Shown: positions 1 through 5,139 of the stretch, piece by piece
Position numbering within the stretch: position 1 is the stretch's first letter
Layout of the letters: each line of letters starts with the position of its first letter
Origin: Ktedonobacter sp.
GTDB taxonomy: Bacteria > Chloroflexota > Ktedonobacteria > Ktedonobacterales > Ktedonobacteraceae
Direction of reading: 5' to 3'
DNA length: 5,139 bases
Assembly (NCBI GenBank): GCA_003450555.1
Contig: DMFQ01000178.1
Coordinates: 1 to 5,139 of the forward strand
Made by a program: the position numbers and the translations under genes
The notes under the pieces: model-generated
Seen by the model: only the letters and a program-made list of their open reading frames with translations
Databases searched by the model: none
Told to the model about the DNA's origin: nothing

Positions 1-135
1 ATCGGATTTGATCAATTCCAGCATCTCCGGATTCACCTTCAGGCGATCTTGCACCAAGGCAACCTTCAGGCGTTCTTTCGCAATGTCTCCAGTCCTGGTC
101 TTCTTGCGCCCCGACATAAATCCAAAAATACCCAT
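1..135 (-). CDS. minE: Cell division topological specificity factor MinE (N-terminal 45 residues, cut by window edge)
   Basis: MinE stimulates the ATPase of membrane-bound MinD and displaces MinC, producing the MinCD pattern that keeps the division septum away from the poles. The visible N-terminus opens MGIFGFMSGRKK, a hydrophobic then basic stretch matching the membrane-targeting segment of MinE. Residues 18-31 (IAKERLKVALVQDR) match the anti-MinCD helix; E. coli has IAKERLQIIVAER, and Arg22 corresponds to E. coli Arg21. The following NPEMLELIKSD (35-45) matches the start of the topological-specificity domain. The start at 135 has AAGGGG on the minus strand (144-149) with an 8-nt spacer and keeps the membrane-targeting segment; Met7 at 117 would remove it. 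The gene lies 24 nt downstream of minD and was surely co-transcribed with it. The C-terminal part, including the dimerisation domain, lies outside the window. Confidence 0.9.
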   Translation of the reverse strand, partial: MGIFGFMSGRKKTRTGDIAKERLKVALVQDRLKVNPEMLELIKSD

Positions 136-143
136 AGCATTTG

Positions 144-149
144 CCCCTT
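144..149 (-). promoter_or_regulatory. Shine-Dalgarno site of minE
   Basis: The minus strand reads AAGGGG, 8 nt before the ATG at 135. It decides the minE start in preference to Met7 (117). It also argues against the out-of-frame ATG at 140, which would leave only 3 nt. Confidence 0.6.
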
Positions 150-159
150 TTCAGAATGG

Positions 160-987
160 CTAAGAACGAACGCGCTTTTCAGCTAGTGCTGGGCCAAACC
201 CAACTAAGCGTCGCAGCCTCTCCAAAAGTGATGGTACGTCCGCTATCTCGTTAAGGGGTACTTCCTCGCCCATGATACGCTGGGCGGCATTCAGAAATGA
301 GCGGCCTGCCCGCGAGTGTTTGTCATAGACAATAGGTTCACCTTTGTTGGTTGCTACAATGATCATTTCATCTTCAGGGACAATACCTAGCAGATCAATT
401 CCCAACACTTCTAAAACATCCGCTACGTCCATCATATCGCCGCGCCTCGCCATCTCGGCGCGCAGTCGATTGAGAATCAATCGTGGCTCAGGTTTTCCGG
501 CTGCTTCCACCAGGCCGATGATACGGTCGGCGTCTCGCACTGAAGCCATCTCAGGGTTGGCTACAATGATGATTTCATCGGCGCCCACAATCGCGTTGCG
601 AAACCCCTGCTCGATCCCAGCTGGAGAGTCGATCAGCACAAAATCGAATTCAGCGCGCAGTTGCTGACAAAGTTGCTCCATCTGGACACTATTCACGGCA
701 TTTTTATCGCGTGTCTGAGCGGCTGGCAGCAAGAAGAGCTCAGGCAAACGTTTATCTTTGATCAATGCCTGCCGTAAACGACACTGTCCCTCAACTACAT
801 CGACAAGATCGTAGACGATACGATTCTCCAATCCCAATACCGCATCGAGATTGCGCAGACCAATGTCTGAGTCCACAACGGCAACCTTTTTGCCCTGCAT
901 CGCTAGGGCAGTACCAATATTCGCAGTAGTTGTGGTTTTCCCGACACCGCCCTTCCCTGATGTGATGGTTATCACCCGGCTCTCCAT
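160..987 (-). CDS. minD: Septum site-determining ATPase MinD
   Basis: MinD is a deviant-Walker P-loop ATPase that dimerises on the membrane with ATP, recruits MinC, and is released by MinE. The 275-residue product is of normal family length. It carries the deviant Walker A motif GKGGVGKTT at residues 11-19, with signature Lys12 and Lys17. The switch I region around Asp39 reads VDSDIGLRNLD, and the family block LENRIVYDLVDVVEG follows at 53-67. Walker B is VLID at 117-120, followed by SPAGIEQGF. An amphipathic segment SLLERLRRLVGF (253-264) fits the C-terminal membrane-targeting helix. It is followed by an 11-residue partly basic tail, whereas in well-known MinDs the helix is close to the very end. 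The start is ATG at 987, because TGGAG lies 8 nt upstream and the protein then begins MESRVITITSGKGG as in homologues. A TTG 18 nt further upstream is in frame but overlaps no ribosome site. The gene sits between minC and minE. Confidence 0.97.
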   Translation of the reverse strand: MESRVITITSGKGGVGKTTTTANIGTALAMQGKKVAVVDSDIGLRNLDAVLGLENRIVYDLVDVVEGQCRLRQALIKDKRLPELFLLPAAQTRDKNAVNSVQMEQLCQQLRAEFDFVLIDSPAGIEQGFRNAIVGADEIIIVANPEMASVRDADRIIGLVEAAGKPEPRLILNRLRAEMARRGDMMDVADVLEVLGIDLLGIVPEDEMIIVATNKGEPIVYDKHSRAGRSFLNAAQRIMGEEVPLNEIADVPSLLERLRRLVGFGPALAEKRVRS

Positions 988-1088
988 AAAACACGCTCCA
1001 TGCAAAGCTACAGATCACACACGACCACTATGGCCGTTTCTACACATACGAACCAGGACGCATTAGCCGTCAGGTTGTAATTAAGCTG
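988..1088 (-). other. minC-minD intergenic spacer with a short RNA hairpin
   Basis: This 101-nt gap is longer than the 24-nt gap between minD and minE. On the minus-strand RNA, positions 1037-1021 form ACGGCCA, loop UAG, UGGUCGU: seven base pairs including one G-U. The plus strand has an A-C mismatch at the same place, so the structure is better as min-operon RNA. No U tract follows, so it is not an intrinsic terminator. I see no convincing internal promoter and no open frame of note. It may affect mRNA processing or the relative amounts of MinC and MinD, but this is inference. Confidence 0.35.
996..1000 (-). promoter_or_regulatory. Shine-Dalgarno site of minD
   Basis: The minus strand reads TGGAG, with 8 nt between it and the ATG at 987. 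It lies inside the reading frame that would begin at the TTG at 1005, and so decides the start in favour of 987. Confidence 0.65.
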
Positions 1089-1865
1089 CTACTTGCGTGA
1101 TGGGCGACCACTGGCCCAGGTCTCTACCACAATTCGACCATTTTTGATCGCCGCAGTTTCTGGGTTAGGTTGGGCACCCGCGCCTTCGGGTGGACGTGAG
1201 AGCAGGCGCGCTATACGCAATTGCACTGGCGCTAGTTGCAGCGAACAGACGCAGGCACTCTCATTATCGGGATAGCCAGCATGTACCATCCCTCGCAACA
1301 CGCCCCAGACGATGATGTCACCTCCAGCCACGATCTCCGCTCCAGGATTGACATCACCCAATATGACGATAGAGCTGGTATGGTGAATGGCCTGCCCAGA
1401 ACGGATAGTACGTCGTATAAAGAGGGTATCATCAATTTCTCGCGGGTCACGTTGAGCCTGATTGGCTTCACTTAATGGGACTATATCTGGGGCTGTATCG
1501 TCCGAGGAGACTGACTGCTGCTCGCCATTTTTTTGCTGCATAGCAGCGATCTGTTCTAACGGCGTTACCGACATATGGTAATGTGCCAGAAGGTCTTCAA
1601 GTTGCGTTCGTTCATTCACACGAAGCATACGTCGACTGGTATCCAGTGCCAGCGAAGCGCCACGGAAAAAACCAGGGGCTTCCGCAAGCCGATCAGAAAG
1701 TGCGTTAAGCAATTCGCTAAAAGGGGTCTCCGGCTCAAGTGTCAACAGCAAGCCATTACGTGTTCCCTTGAGAGCAATATAACCTTGCACAGACTGCTTC
1801 TCCTCTCTGCCTGGATTGCTACCCTCTGCGGAAGTTACTTTTTCTGAAGTATCCTCCGTACCCAT
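1089..1865 (-). CDS. minC: Septum site-determining protein MinC
   Basis: MinC inhibits FtsZ polymerisation through its N-terminal domain and binds MinD through its C-terminal beta-helix domain, blocking septation at wrong sites. The 258-residue product begins with an acidic, polar extension (1-27) not expected to fold. The N-terminal domain follows at about 28-105, then a Gln/Ser/Asp-rich linker (about 106-147). The C-terminal domain runs from about 148 to 226 and contains the hallmark RSGQ at 155-158 and GDVNPGAEIVAGGDI at 170-184, followed by VWGVLRGMVHAGYP. These motifs are diagnostic of the MinD-binding face. A tail of about 30 residues ends the protein. The ATG at 1865 is the only sensible start: an in-frame TGA lies just upstream, and the nearest G-rich stretch is GGGGG at a short 4-nt distance. 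It is the first gene of the min cluster; minD starts 101 nt downstream. Confidence 0.95.
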   Translation of the reverse strand: MGTEDTSEKVTSAEGSNPGREEKQSVQGYIALKGTRNGLLLTLEPETPFSELLNALSDRLAEAPGFFRGASLALDTSRRMLRVNERTQLEDLLAHYHMSVTPLEQIAAMQQKNGEQQSVSSDDTAPDIVPLSEANQAQRDPREIDDTLFIRRTIRSGQAIHHTSSIVILGDVNPGAEIVAGGDIIVWGVLRGMVHAGYPDNESACVCSLQLAPVQLRIARLLSRPPEGAGAQPNPETAAIKNGRIVVETWASGRPSRK

Positions 1866-1908
1866 AAGGCCCCCATTTCATTACTGGCAGCAGGGTTCTA
1901 TGAACTCA

Positions 1909-1937
1909 CTTATACATGCTCCTGGTTGGTATATCCA
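1909..1937 (-). promoter_or_regulatory. Candidate promoter for the minCDE cluster
   Basis: The minus strand reads TGGATA (plus positions 1932-1937, 4 of 6 to TTGACA), 17 nt, then TATAAG (1909-1914, 5 of 6 to TATAAT). Transcription would begin near 1902, about 37 nt before the minC ATG. A second weaker alternative lies further upstream: TATACT at plus 1958-1963 with TTGCGT 18 nt before it. Sigma factor preferences of this organism are unknown, so both are guesses by consensus. Confidence 0.3.
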
Positions 1938-1944
1938 GATGCAT
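1916..1944. repeat. Interrupted inverted repeat in the minC-epimerase intergenic region
   Basis: ATGC (1916-1919) and CTGG (1922-1925) are mirrored by CCAG (1935-1938) and GCAT (1941-1944), with a symmetric 2-nt gap in each arm and a 9-nt centre. It overlaps the -35 box and spacer of the candidate leftward promoter, a position compatible with a repressor operator. The arms are short and chance occurrence is possible. Confidence 0.25.
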
Positions 1945-2013
1945 CGTAACTCAATACAGTATAAAGCGTCCAGGTAGTAAAACGCAATAGGTCTTCTCGT
2001 TGTATAGCCCATT

Positions 2014-2042
2014 TTGCATGTAGACTCTTTGTGAAATACAAT
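2014..2042 (+). promoter_or_regulatory. Candidate promoter of the aldose epimerase gene
   Basis: TTGCAT (2014-2019) is followed after exactly 17 nt by TACAAT (2037-2042, 5 of 6 to TATAAT). Only the TTG of the -35 box matches; reading it one base earlier as TTTGCA gives 4 of 6 with an 18-nt spacer. Transcription would start near 2049, some 33 nt before the chosen ATG at 2082. It overlaps a possible upstream GTG start at 2031, which would then lie upstream of the transcript. Confidence 0.4.
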
Positions 2043-2067
2043 AATGCCAGGATAACTCTACGAGAAT

Positions 2068-2074
2068 GGATGGG
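2068..2074 (+). promoter_or_regulatory. Shine-Dalgarno-like site of the epimerase gene
   Basis: GGATGGG lies 7 nt before the ATG at 2082. The alternative in-frame ATG at 2070 falls inside this stretch and has only a weak ACGAGA in front of it, which favours 2082. Confidence 0.45.
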
Positions 2075-2081
2075 TATATAC

Positions 2082-2930
2082 ATGGCTGATTTTATGCAAT
2101 TTCCTACTGCCCGTGAACGTGTGCTGACCTTTGGAGATACTACGATAGGTTTCATCCCTGAAATTTGCCTGGTCTCCCACTTCCAGGTCGGCTCATGGCC
2201 AATACTGTATCGACCTGCAGAGACGGGCAATGTTAAACGCTGGGGTATGCCGCTGATGATCCCCAACTTTTCTCGCCTCAAGGATGGCATTTTTAAAGAG
2301 AAGAACACGACTCTGCCAATTCATGGCTTTGGTCGCAATCTGCCATGGACGGTAATCGCGGGACAGGATATAGAAGGCGCGACACAGCTGAGCATACAGT
2401 TGACGAGTAGCGATGCTACTCGCCCCAGCTATCCCTATGAATTTACCTTTACCGCGACTATTGCTGTTGGTGCAGGGACGCTTACTTTTACCCTGGTGAT
2501 GGAGAACCGTGGAGATGAAGCTATGCCTATCGCCCCAGGCTTTCATCCCTATTTTAGCGTTGCTCAGCAGGACAAGTCGCAAATAGTAACCGATGGTCCT
2601 CCCGGCTTCGACGTAAAGGCGTTTGATTGGGAGAACAACCCGCCCAACAATCCCTATCTATTCCCACATCGCGTCACTCTTCAGATACCTTATCACGGCA
2701 CCGTAGTGGTCGAAGAATTGCCGGTTGAAGGTGCTTACGCGCTGGCTAATATGCAGGTATGGTCAGAGCCTGTCACAAAACCCGATTGTGCCTTCGTCTG
2801 TTTTGAGCCGACTGTCGGCAGCGAAGATGCCTTGAACCGACCCGCTGACCGTCTGACGATTCTACCACACAGCGTACGGCGCCTCGTGTTGCAGTTGACA
2901 GCGAAGCCACAAGAGCTGCAATCCGCATAA
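2082..2930 (+). CDS. Aldose 1-epimerase (mutarotase) family protein
   Basis: Proteins of this family interconvert the alpha and beta anomers of aldoses such as galactose or glucose, or of hexose 6-phosphates, in the cytoplasm. The 282-residue product has no signal peptide or membrane segment. Family hallmarks are seen in order. PIHGFGR has His81, matching the first catalytic His region (HGFAR-like in relatives). PGFHPYF has His155, the presumed general acid. FVCFEPTVGSEDALN has Glu242, the presumed general base. The C-terminus LPHSVRRLVLQL matches the closing strand. Which sugar it acts on cannot be read from sequence; the single-domain size and F-E-P motif fit both GalM-like and YeaD-like members, so I give no symbol. 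The start at 2082 (MADFMQFP) is chosen from the ribosome site and the promoter; 2070 is possible and the GTG at 2031 is unlikely. It is divergent from minC and 170 nt upstream of ftsH, with no sugar-catabolic neighbour. Confidence 0.85.
   Translation: MADFMQFPTARERVLTFGDTTIGFIPEICLVSHFQVGSWPILYRPAETGNVKRWGMPLMIPNFSRLKDGIFKEKNTTLPIHGFGRNLPWTVIAGQDIEGATQLSIQLTSSDATRPSYPYEFTFTATIAVGAGTLTFTLVMENRGDEAMPIAPGFHPYFSVAQQDKSQIVTDGPPGFDVKAFDWENNPPNNPYLFPHRVTLQIPYHGTVVVEELPVEGAYALANMQVWSEPVTKPDCAFVCFEPTVGSEDALNRPADRLTILPHSVRRLVLQLTAKPQELQSA
2895..2922 (+). promoter_or_regulatory. Possible promoter within the end of the epimerase gene
   Basis: A perfect TTGACA (2895-2900) is followed after 16 nt by TGCAAT (2917-2922, 4 of 6). 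It could drive ftsH with a leader of about 170 nt. The hexamer is also simply Leu-Thr coding sequence, so chance is quite likely. Confidence 0.2.
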
Positions 2931-2958
2931 ATGACGTGCATTTCTACCACCTGTGAGA

Positions 2959-2987
2959 TATAATAATGATGAACGTTACCATATAAT
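2959..2987 (+). promoter_or_regulatory. Two candidate -10 boxes for ftsH
   Basis: Exact TATAAT occurs at 2959-2964 and at 2982-2987, each inside an ATATAAT, 23 nt apart. Neither has a good -35 box at 16-18 nt and neither has the extended TGn. They may be activator-dependent promoters or just AT-rich sequence. Starts would be near 2971 or 2994, giving a leader of roughly 105-130 nt before the ftsH ATG. Confidence 0.35.
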
Positions 2988-2998
2988 GGCCCCATCAT
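2966..2998. repeat. Nested inverted repeat in the ftsH upstream region
   Basis: ATGATG (2966-2971) pairs with CATCAT (2993-2998), and inside it CCAT (2979-2982) pairs with ATGG (2986-2989) around ATA. The second TATAAT lies across the inner dyad, so a protein bound here would cover it. An operator is plausible; the asymmetric inner gaps (7 and 3 nt) make a stable RNA hairpin less likely. Confidence 0.3.
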
Positions 2999-3061
2999 GT
3001 ATCGCCCACAATGGGAATGCTGTTGGAATTTCAGGCTTCAATTGGAATCTGAGGGGCTTTT

Positions 3062-3099
3062 GGTACACCTGTCACGGACCCAGAAAGCAGGTACACTTG
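3062..3099 (+). repeat. Direct repeat GGTACAC[C/T]TG in the ftsH leader
   Basis: GGTACACCTG (3062-3071) recurs as GGTACACTTG (3090-3099), 28 nt apart with one mismatch in ten. The second copy overlaps the ribosome site region of ftsH. No known regulator motif is recognised. Confidence 0.35.
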
Positions 3100-3100
3100 C
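3086..3100 (+). promoter_or_regulatory. ftsH Shine-Dalgarno site within a hairpin
   Basis: AGCAGG (3086-3091) lies 9 nt before the ATG at 3101 and is the only ribosome-site candidate. GCAGG (3087-3091) can pair with CTTGC (3096-3100) around a TACA loop, five pairs including one G-U, so the stem would hide the site and abut the start codon. The stem is weak, which would suit partial or temperature-dependent masking, but this is only a hypothesis. Confidence 0.35.
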
Positions 3101-5139
3101 ATGGATAAAAAATCGGCCAATATACGCTGGCTACAAAATAATAACAACAATACACCGAGACGGCAACCAAATCAACTGCGTCCAGGATCTGGCGGTCGCC
3201 CTAATGGGCAACCTGCCGGAGGACCATCAAGCCTCAACCGCTGGCTTCTCATCATCGTCCTGGTCATGCTCGGAATTTACGCCTACTCGTTTTTCAATCA
3301 GAATAATAGCAGCAATGCGAACCCGGTCGACCAGCTGGCTTATAGCACCTTCTACGACCAAATCAACCAGGGAAATATCAAAACAGCCGTTTTTAATGGG
3401 CAGACCGATATTACTGGATCACTCCGTCAGCAGATTGGCTCATACACCCAGTATCGTGTCATACAACTGCCAAATGGAGACCCACAACTTCCGCAGTTGC
3501 TCCAGTCCAGAGGCGTTACCGTTTCCTCTCAGCCTCCCCAGGATAATAGTTTCTGGCTGAATCTTCTCATCGCCTTCCTTCCCCTGGTTCTGATAATCGC
3601 GCTCTTTGTCTTCCTGTCTCGGCGCGCGGGCCAGGGACAACAGGGCATATTCAACTTTGGGAAAAGCCGGGCAAAACTCATTCTGGAAGATCGACCTAGC
3701 ACCACATTCGCTGATGTCGCGGGCGTCGATGAGTCCAAATACGAACTCCAGGAAGTCGTCGAGTTTCTGAAAACACCGCAGAAATTCCAGCGCTTAGGAG
3801 GCAAAATTCCACGCGGAGTATTGCTGGTTGGCCCTCCAGGAACAGGTAAAACGTTGCTGGCAAGAGCTGTGGCCGGTGAGGCTAGCGTCCCCTTCTTCTC
3901 GATGAGCGGTTCAGAATTCGTTGAAGTACTGGTCGGTGTCGGTGCGAGTCGCGTGCGCGACCTCTTCGATCAAGCGAAAAAAACCTCTCCCAGTATCATC
4001 TTCATCGATGAGATCGATGCCGTAGGACGGCAGCGCGGCACGAGTATCAATACCAACGACGAGCGCGAGCAGACATTGAACCAACTGTTGGTAGAGATGG
4101 ATGGATTTGATAACCGGCAGGCGGTCGTTGTAATCGGCGCTACTAATCGTCCCGATGGACTGGACCAGGCTCTGCTGCGCCCAGGTCGTTTTGATAGACG
4201 TGTCACAGTAGACCGCCCTGATTGGAACGGACGCCTGGCTATTCTCAAGATTCATACACGAAATGTACCATTAGCTCCCGACGTGGATTTACTGGTTATC
4301 GCCCGTTCGACCCCGGGCATGGTTGGCGCGGATCTGGCAAACCTGGTCAACGAAGCAGCGCTATTGGCTGCTCGTCGTAACCTGGATAGCGTGACACAAA
4401 AGAGTTTTGATGAAGCGCTTGACAAGATTCTGCTTGGCGCCGAACGGCCATTGGTGCTCAGTGAAGAAGACCTGAAGGTGGTGGCATATCACGAGGGAGG
4501 TCACGCGCTGACAGGACTGCTTTCAGAACATGCGGACCCTGTAACCAAAGTCACTATCGTGCCGCGCGGTCAGGCGTTGGGCGTCACTATGTCGACGCCA
4601 CTGGATGACCGCTATAACTACTCCAAAGAGTACTTGTTGACGCAAATTGTCACTGCCCTTGGCGGACGTGCCGCTGAAGAGGTGGTGATTGGACGCATCA
4701 CTACGGGCGCGGAGAATGATTTGCAACGAGTTACAGCCCTGGCTCGTCAAATGGTCACCCGTTGGGGTATGAGCGAAAAATTGGGCACCGTCTCTTTTAG
4801 CGAACGGGGCAGCCCATTCGCGGTTGGAGGCGAAACCGGCGCTCCAACCGATTATAGCGAGACGACTGCCGAGACCATCGATGATGAAGTTGATCGTATT
4901 GTGCGCAGTTGCTATGCTCGCTCTGTTGATCTCTTGAAGACGCACCGTCCTACCCTTGATCGCATTGCCCAGGAGTTGCGTAGGAATGAAGTCATCGATT
5001 CACGCCAGCTTCAAGATATTATGCAGGAGACGGGGGCAGTTATTGCTTCCCCGCAATCTTTACCTCAGGGCATACCCCGTGTTATTACACCGCCTGAAAT
5101 AGCTCCCCCGCTGCCAGAAATGAAGGGCACCGGCGGCGA
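3101..5139 (+). CDS. ftsH: ATP-dependent zinc metalloprotease FtsH (C-terminus cut by window edge)
   Basis: FtsH is a hexameric, membrane-anchored AAA+ protease that extracts and degrades membrane proteins and unstable regulators. 679 complete codons are present with no stop. A 47-residue Asn/Gln/Gly/Pro-rich cytoplasmic segment is followed by TM1 (about 48-65), an extracytoplasmic domain (66-150), TM2 (about 151-172) and the AAA+ module from [10 protein letters not shown] (about 202). Walker A is GPPGTGKT at 244-251, Walker B is IIFIDEID at 299-306, and the second region of homology [20 protein letters not shown] is at 348-367 with arginine fingers Arg360 and Arg363. The zinc site is HEGGH (464-468), where HEAGH is usual, and Asp540 in TTGAENDLQ is the third ligand. 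The pore loop reads VEVLVGVG, with Leu277 where most FtsHs have Phe. A Pro-rich tail continues past the window. ATG 3101 is the only start: an in-frame TGA lies at 3050 and no ATG, GTG or TTG precedes TM1. Confidence 0.97.
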   Translation, partial: MDKKSANIRWLQNNNNNTPRRQPNQLRPGSGGRPNGQPAGGPSSLNRWLLIIVLVMLGIYAYSFFNQNNSSNANPVDQLAYSTFYDQINQGNIKTAVFNGQTDITGSLRQQIGSYTQYRVIQLPNGDPQLPQLLQSRGVTVSSQPPQDNSFWLNLLIAFLPLVLIIALFVFLSRRAGQGQQGIFNFGKSRAKLILEDRPSTTFADVAGVDESKYELQEVVEFLKTPQKFQRLGGKIPRGVLLVGPPGTGKTLLARAVAGEASVPFFSMSGSEFVEVLVGVGASRVRDLFDQAKKTSPSIIFIDEIDAVGRQRGTSINTNDEREQTLNQLLVEMDGFDNRQAVVVIGATNRPDGLDQALLRPGRFDRRVTVDRPDWNGRLAILKIHTRNVPLAPDVDLLVIARSTPGMVGADLANLVNEAALLAARRNLDSVTQKSFDEALDKILLGAERPLVLSEEDLKVVAYHEGGHALTGLLSEHADPVTKVTIVPRGQALGVTMSTPLDDRYNYSKEYLLTQIVTALGGRAAEEVVIGRITTGAENDLQRVTALARQMVTRWGMSEKLGTVSFSERGSPFAVGGETGAPTDYSETTAETIDDEVDRIVRSCYARSVDLLKTHRPTLDRIAQELRRNEVIDSRQLQDIMQETGAVIASPQSLPQGIPRVITPPEIAPPLPEMKGTGG

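Larger units (their letters stand above)
2931..3100 (+). other. Intergenic leader region upstream of ftsH
   Basis: This is 170 nt without a convincing gene. It contains two exact TATAAT hexamers (2959-2964 and 2982-2987), a nested inverted repeat (2966-2998), a direct repeat TTGGAAT (3023-3029, 3042-3048), a direct repeat GGTACACYTG (3062-3071, 3090-3099) and a hairpin directly before the ftsH start. No intrinsic terminator for the epimerase gene is visible, so read-through into ftsH is possible. Confidence 0.5.

Noticed and set aside
344..667. A plus-strand 107-codon open frame inside minD
   Set aside because: Antisense shadow of minD; its Ser/Arg/Ile-rich composition is typical of a complementary-frame artefact.
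988..1005. Upstream TTG start for MinD adding six residues (MHGACF)
   Set aside because: The ATG at 987 has TGGAG at 8 nt and gives the family-typical start just before the P loop.
1021..1037. Intrinsic terminator between minC and minD
   Set aside because: The hairpin is not followed by a U tract on the min transcript and has only moderate GC content.
2031..2081. Upstream GTG start for the epimerase
   Set aside because: It lies within the candidate promoter, upstream of the predicted transcript start, and the added residues do not resemble the family.
1910..2308. A 132-codon minus-strand open frame across the intergenic region and epimerase start
   Set aside because: It is antisense to the epimerase coding region, has no recognisable motif, and would cover the divergent promoter region.
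2997..3560. A 187-codon plus-strand open frame starting at an ATG in the ftsH leader
   Set aside because: It overlaps the start of ftsH in another frame, shows no domain-like pattern, and the ftsH frame there encodes clear membrane segments and family sequence.
4523..4945. A 140-codon minus-strand open frame inside ftsH
   Set aside because: It is entirely antisense to the conserved protease domain of FtsH and is explained as a shadow frame.
1..5139. tRNA, rRNA, CRISPR array, insertion sequence or attachment site
   Set aside because: No regularly spaced repeats, transposase motifs, terminal inverted repeats or cloverleaf-like sequence were seen on either strand by eye.

Overview
The window is ordinary bacterial core-genome DNA. 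I see no phage, transposon, CRISPR or RNA gene. The FtsH architecture, the MinCDE type and the mid-range base composition suggest Chloroflexota, perhaps a Ktedonobacteria-like lineage. This is inference from protein style only; no marker in the window fixes the taxonomy.

Left part (1-1865, minus strand): a Min septum-placement cluster in the order minC, minD, minE. minE runs off the left edge and only its first 45 codons are present. MinC inhibits FtsZ polymerisation, MinD is the membrane-cycling ATPase that recruits MinC, and MinE triggers MinD release, so the three together position the division site. minD and minE are 24 nt apart. minC and minD are separated by an unusually roomy 101 nt that can form a short hairpin.

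Middle (1866-2081): a 216-nt divergent intergenic region. It holds a plausible rightward promoter for the epimerase, a weaker leftward candidate for the min genes, and a small interrupted dyad. Next comes a plus-strand gene for an aldose 1-epimerase (mutarotase) family protein (2082-2930).

Right part (2931-5139): a 170-nt leader with two exact TATAAT hexamers inside or beside a nested inverted repeat, and a hairpin that would cover the Shine-Dalgarno sequence. It is followed by ftsH (3101 to beyond the right edge), a membrane-bound AAA+ zinc metalloprotease. At least 679 residues are present with no stop.

No undescribed system was found. The points most worth a second look are the Leu in place of Phe in the FtsH pore loop, the long Asn/Gly/Pro-rich cytoplasmic N-terminus of FtsH, and the structured ftsH leader.
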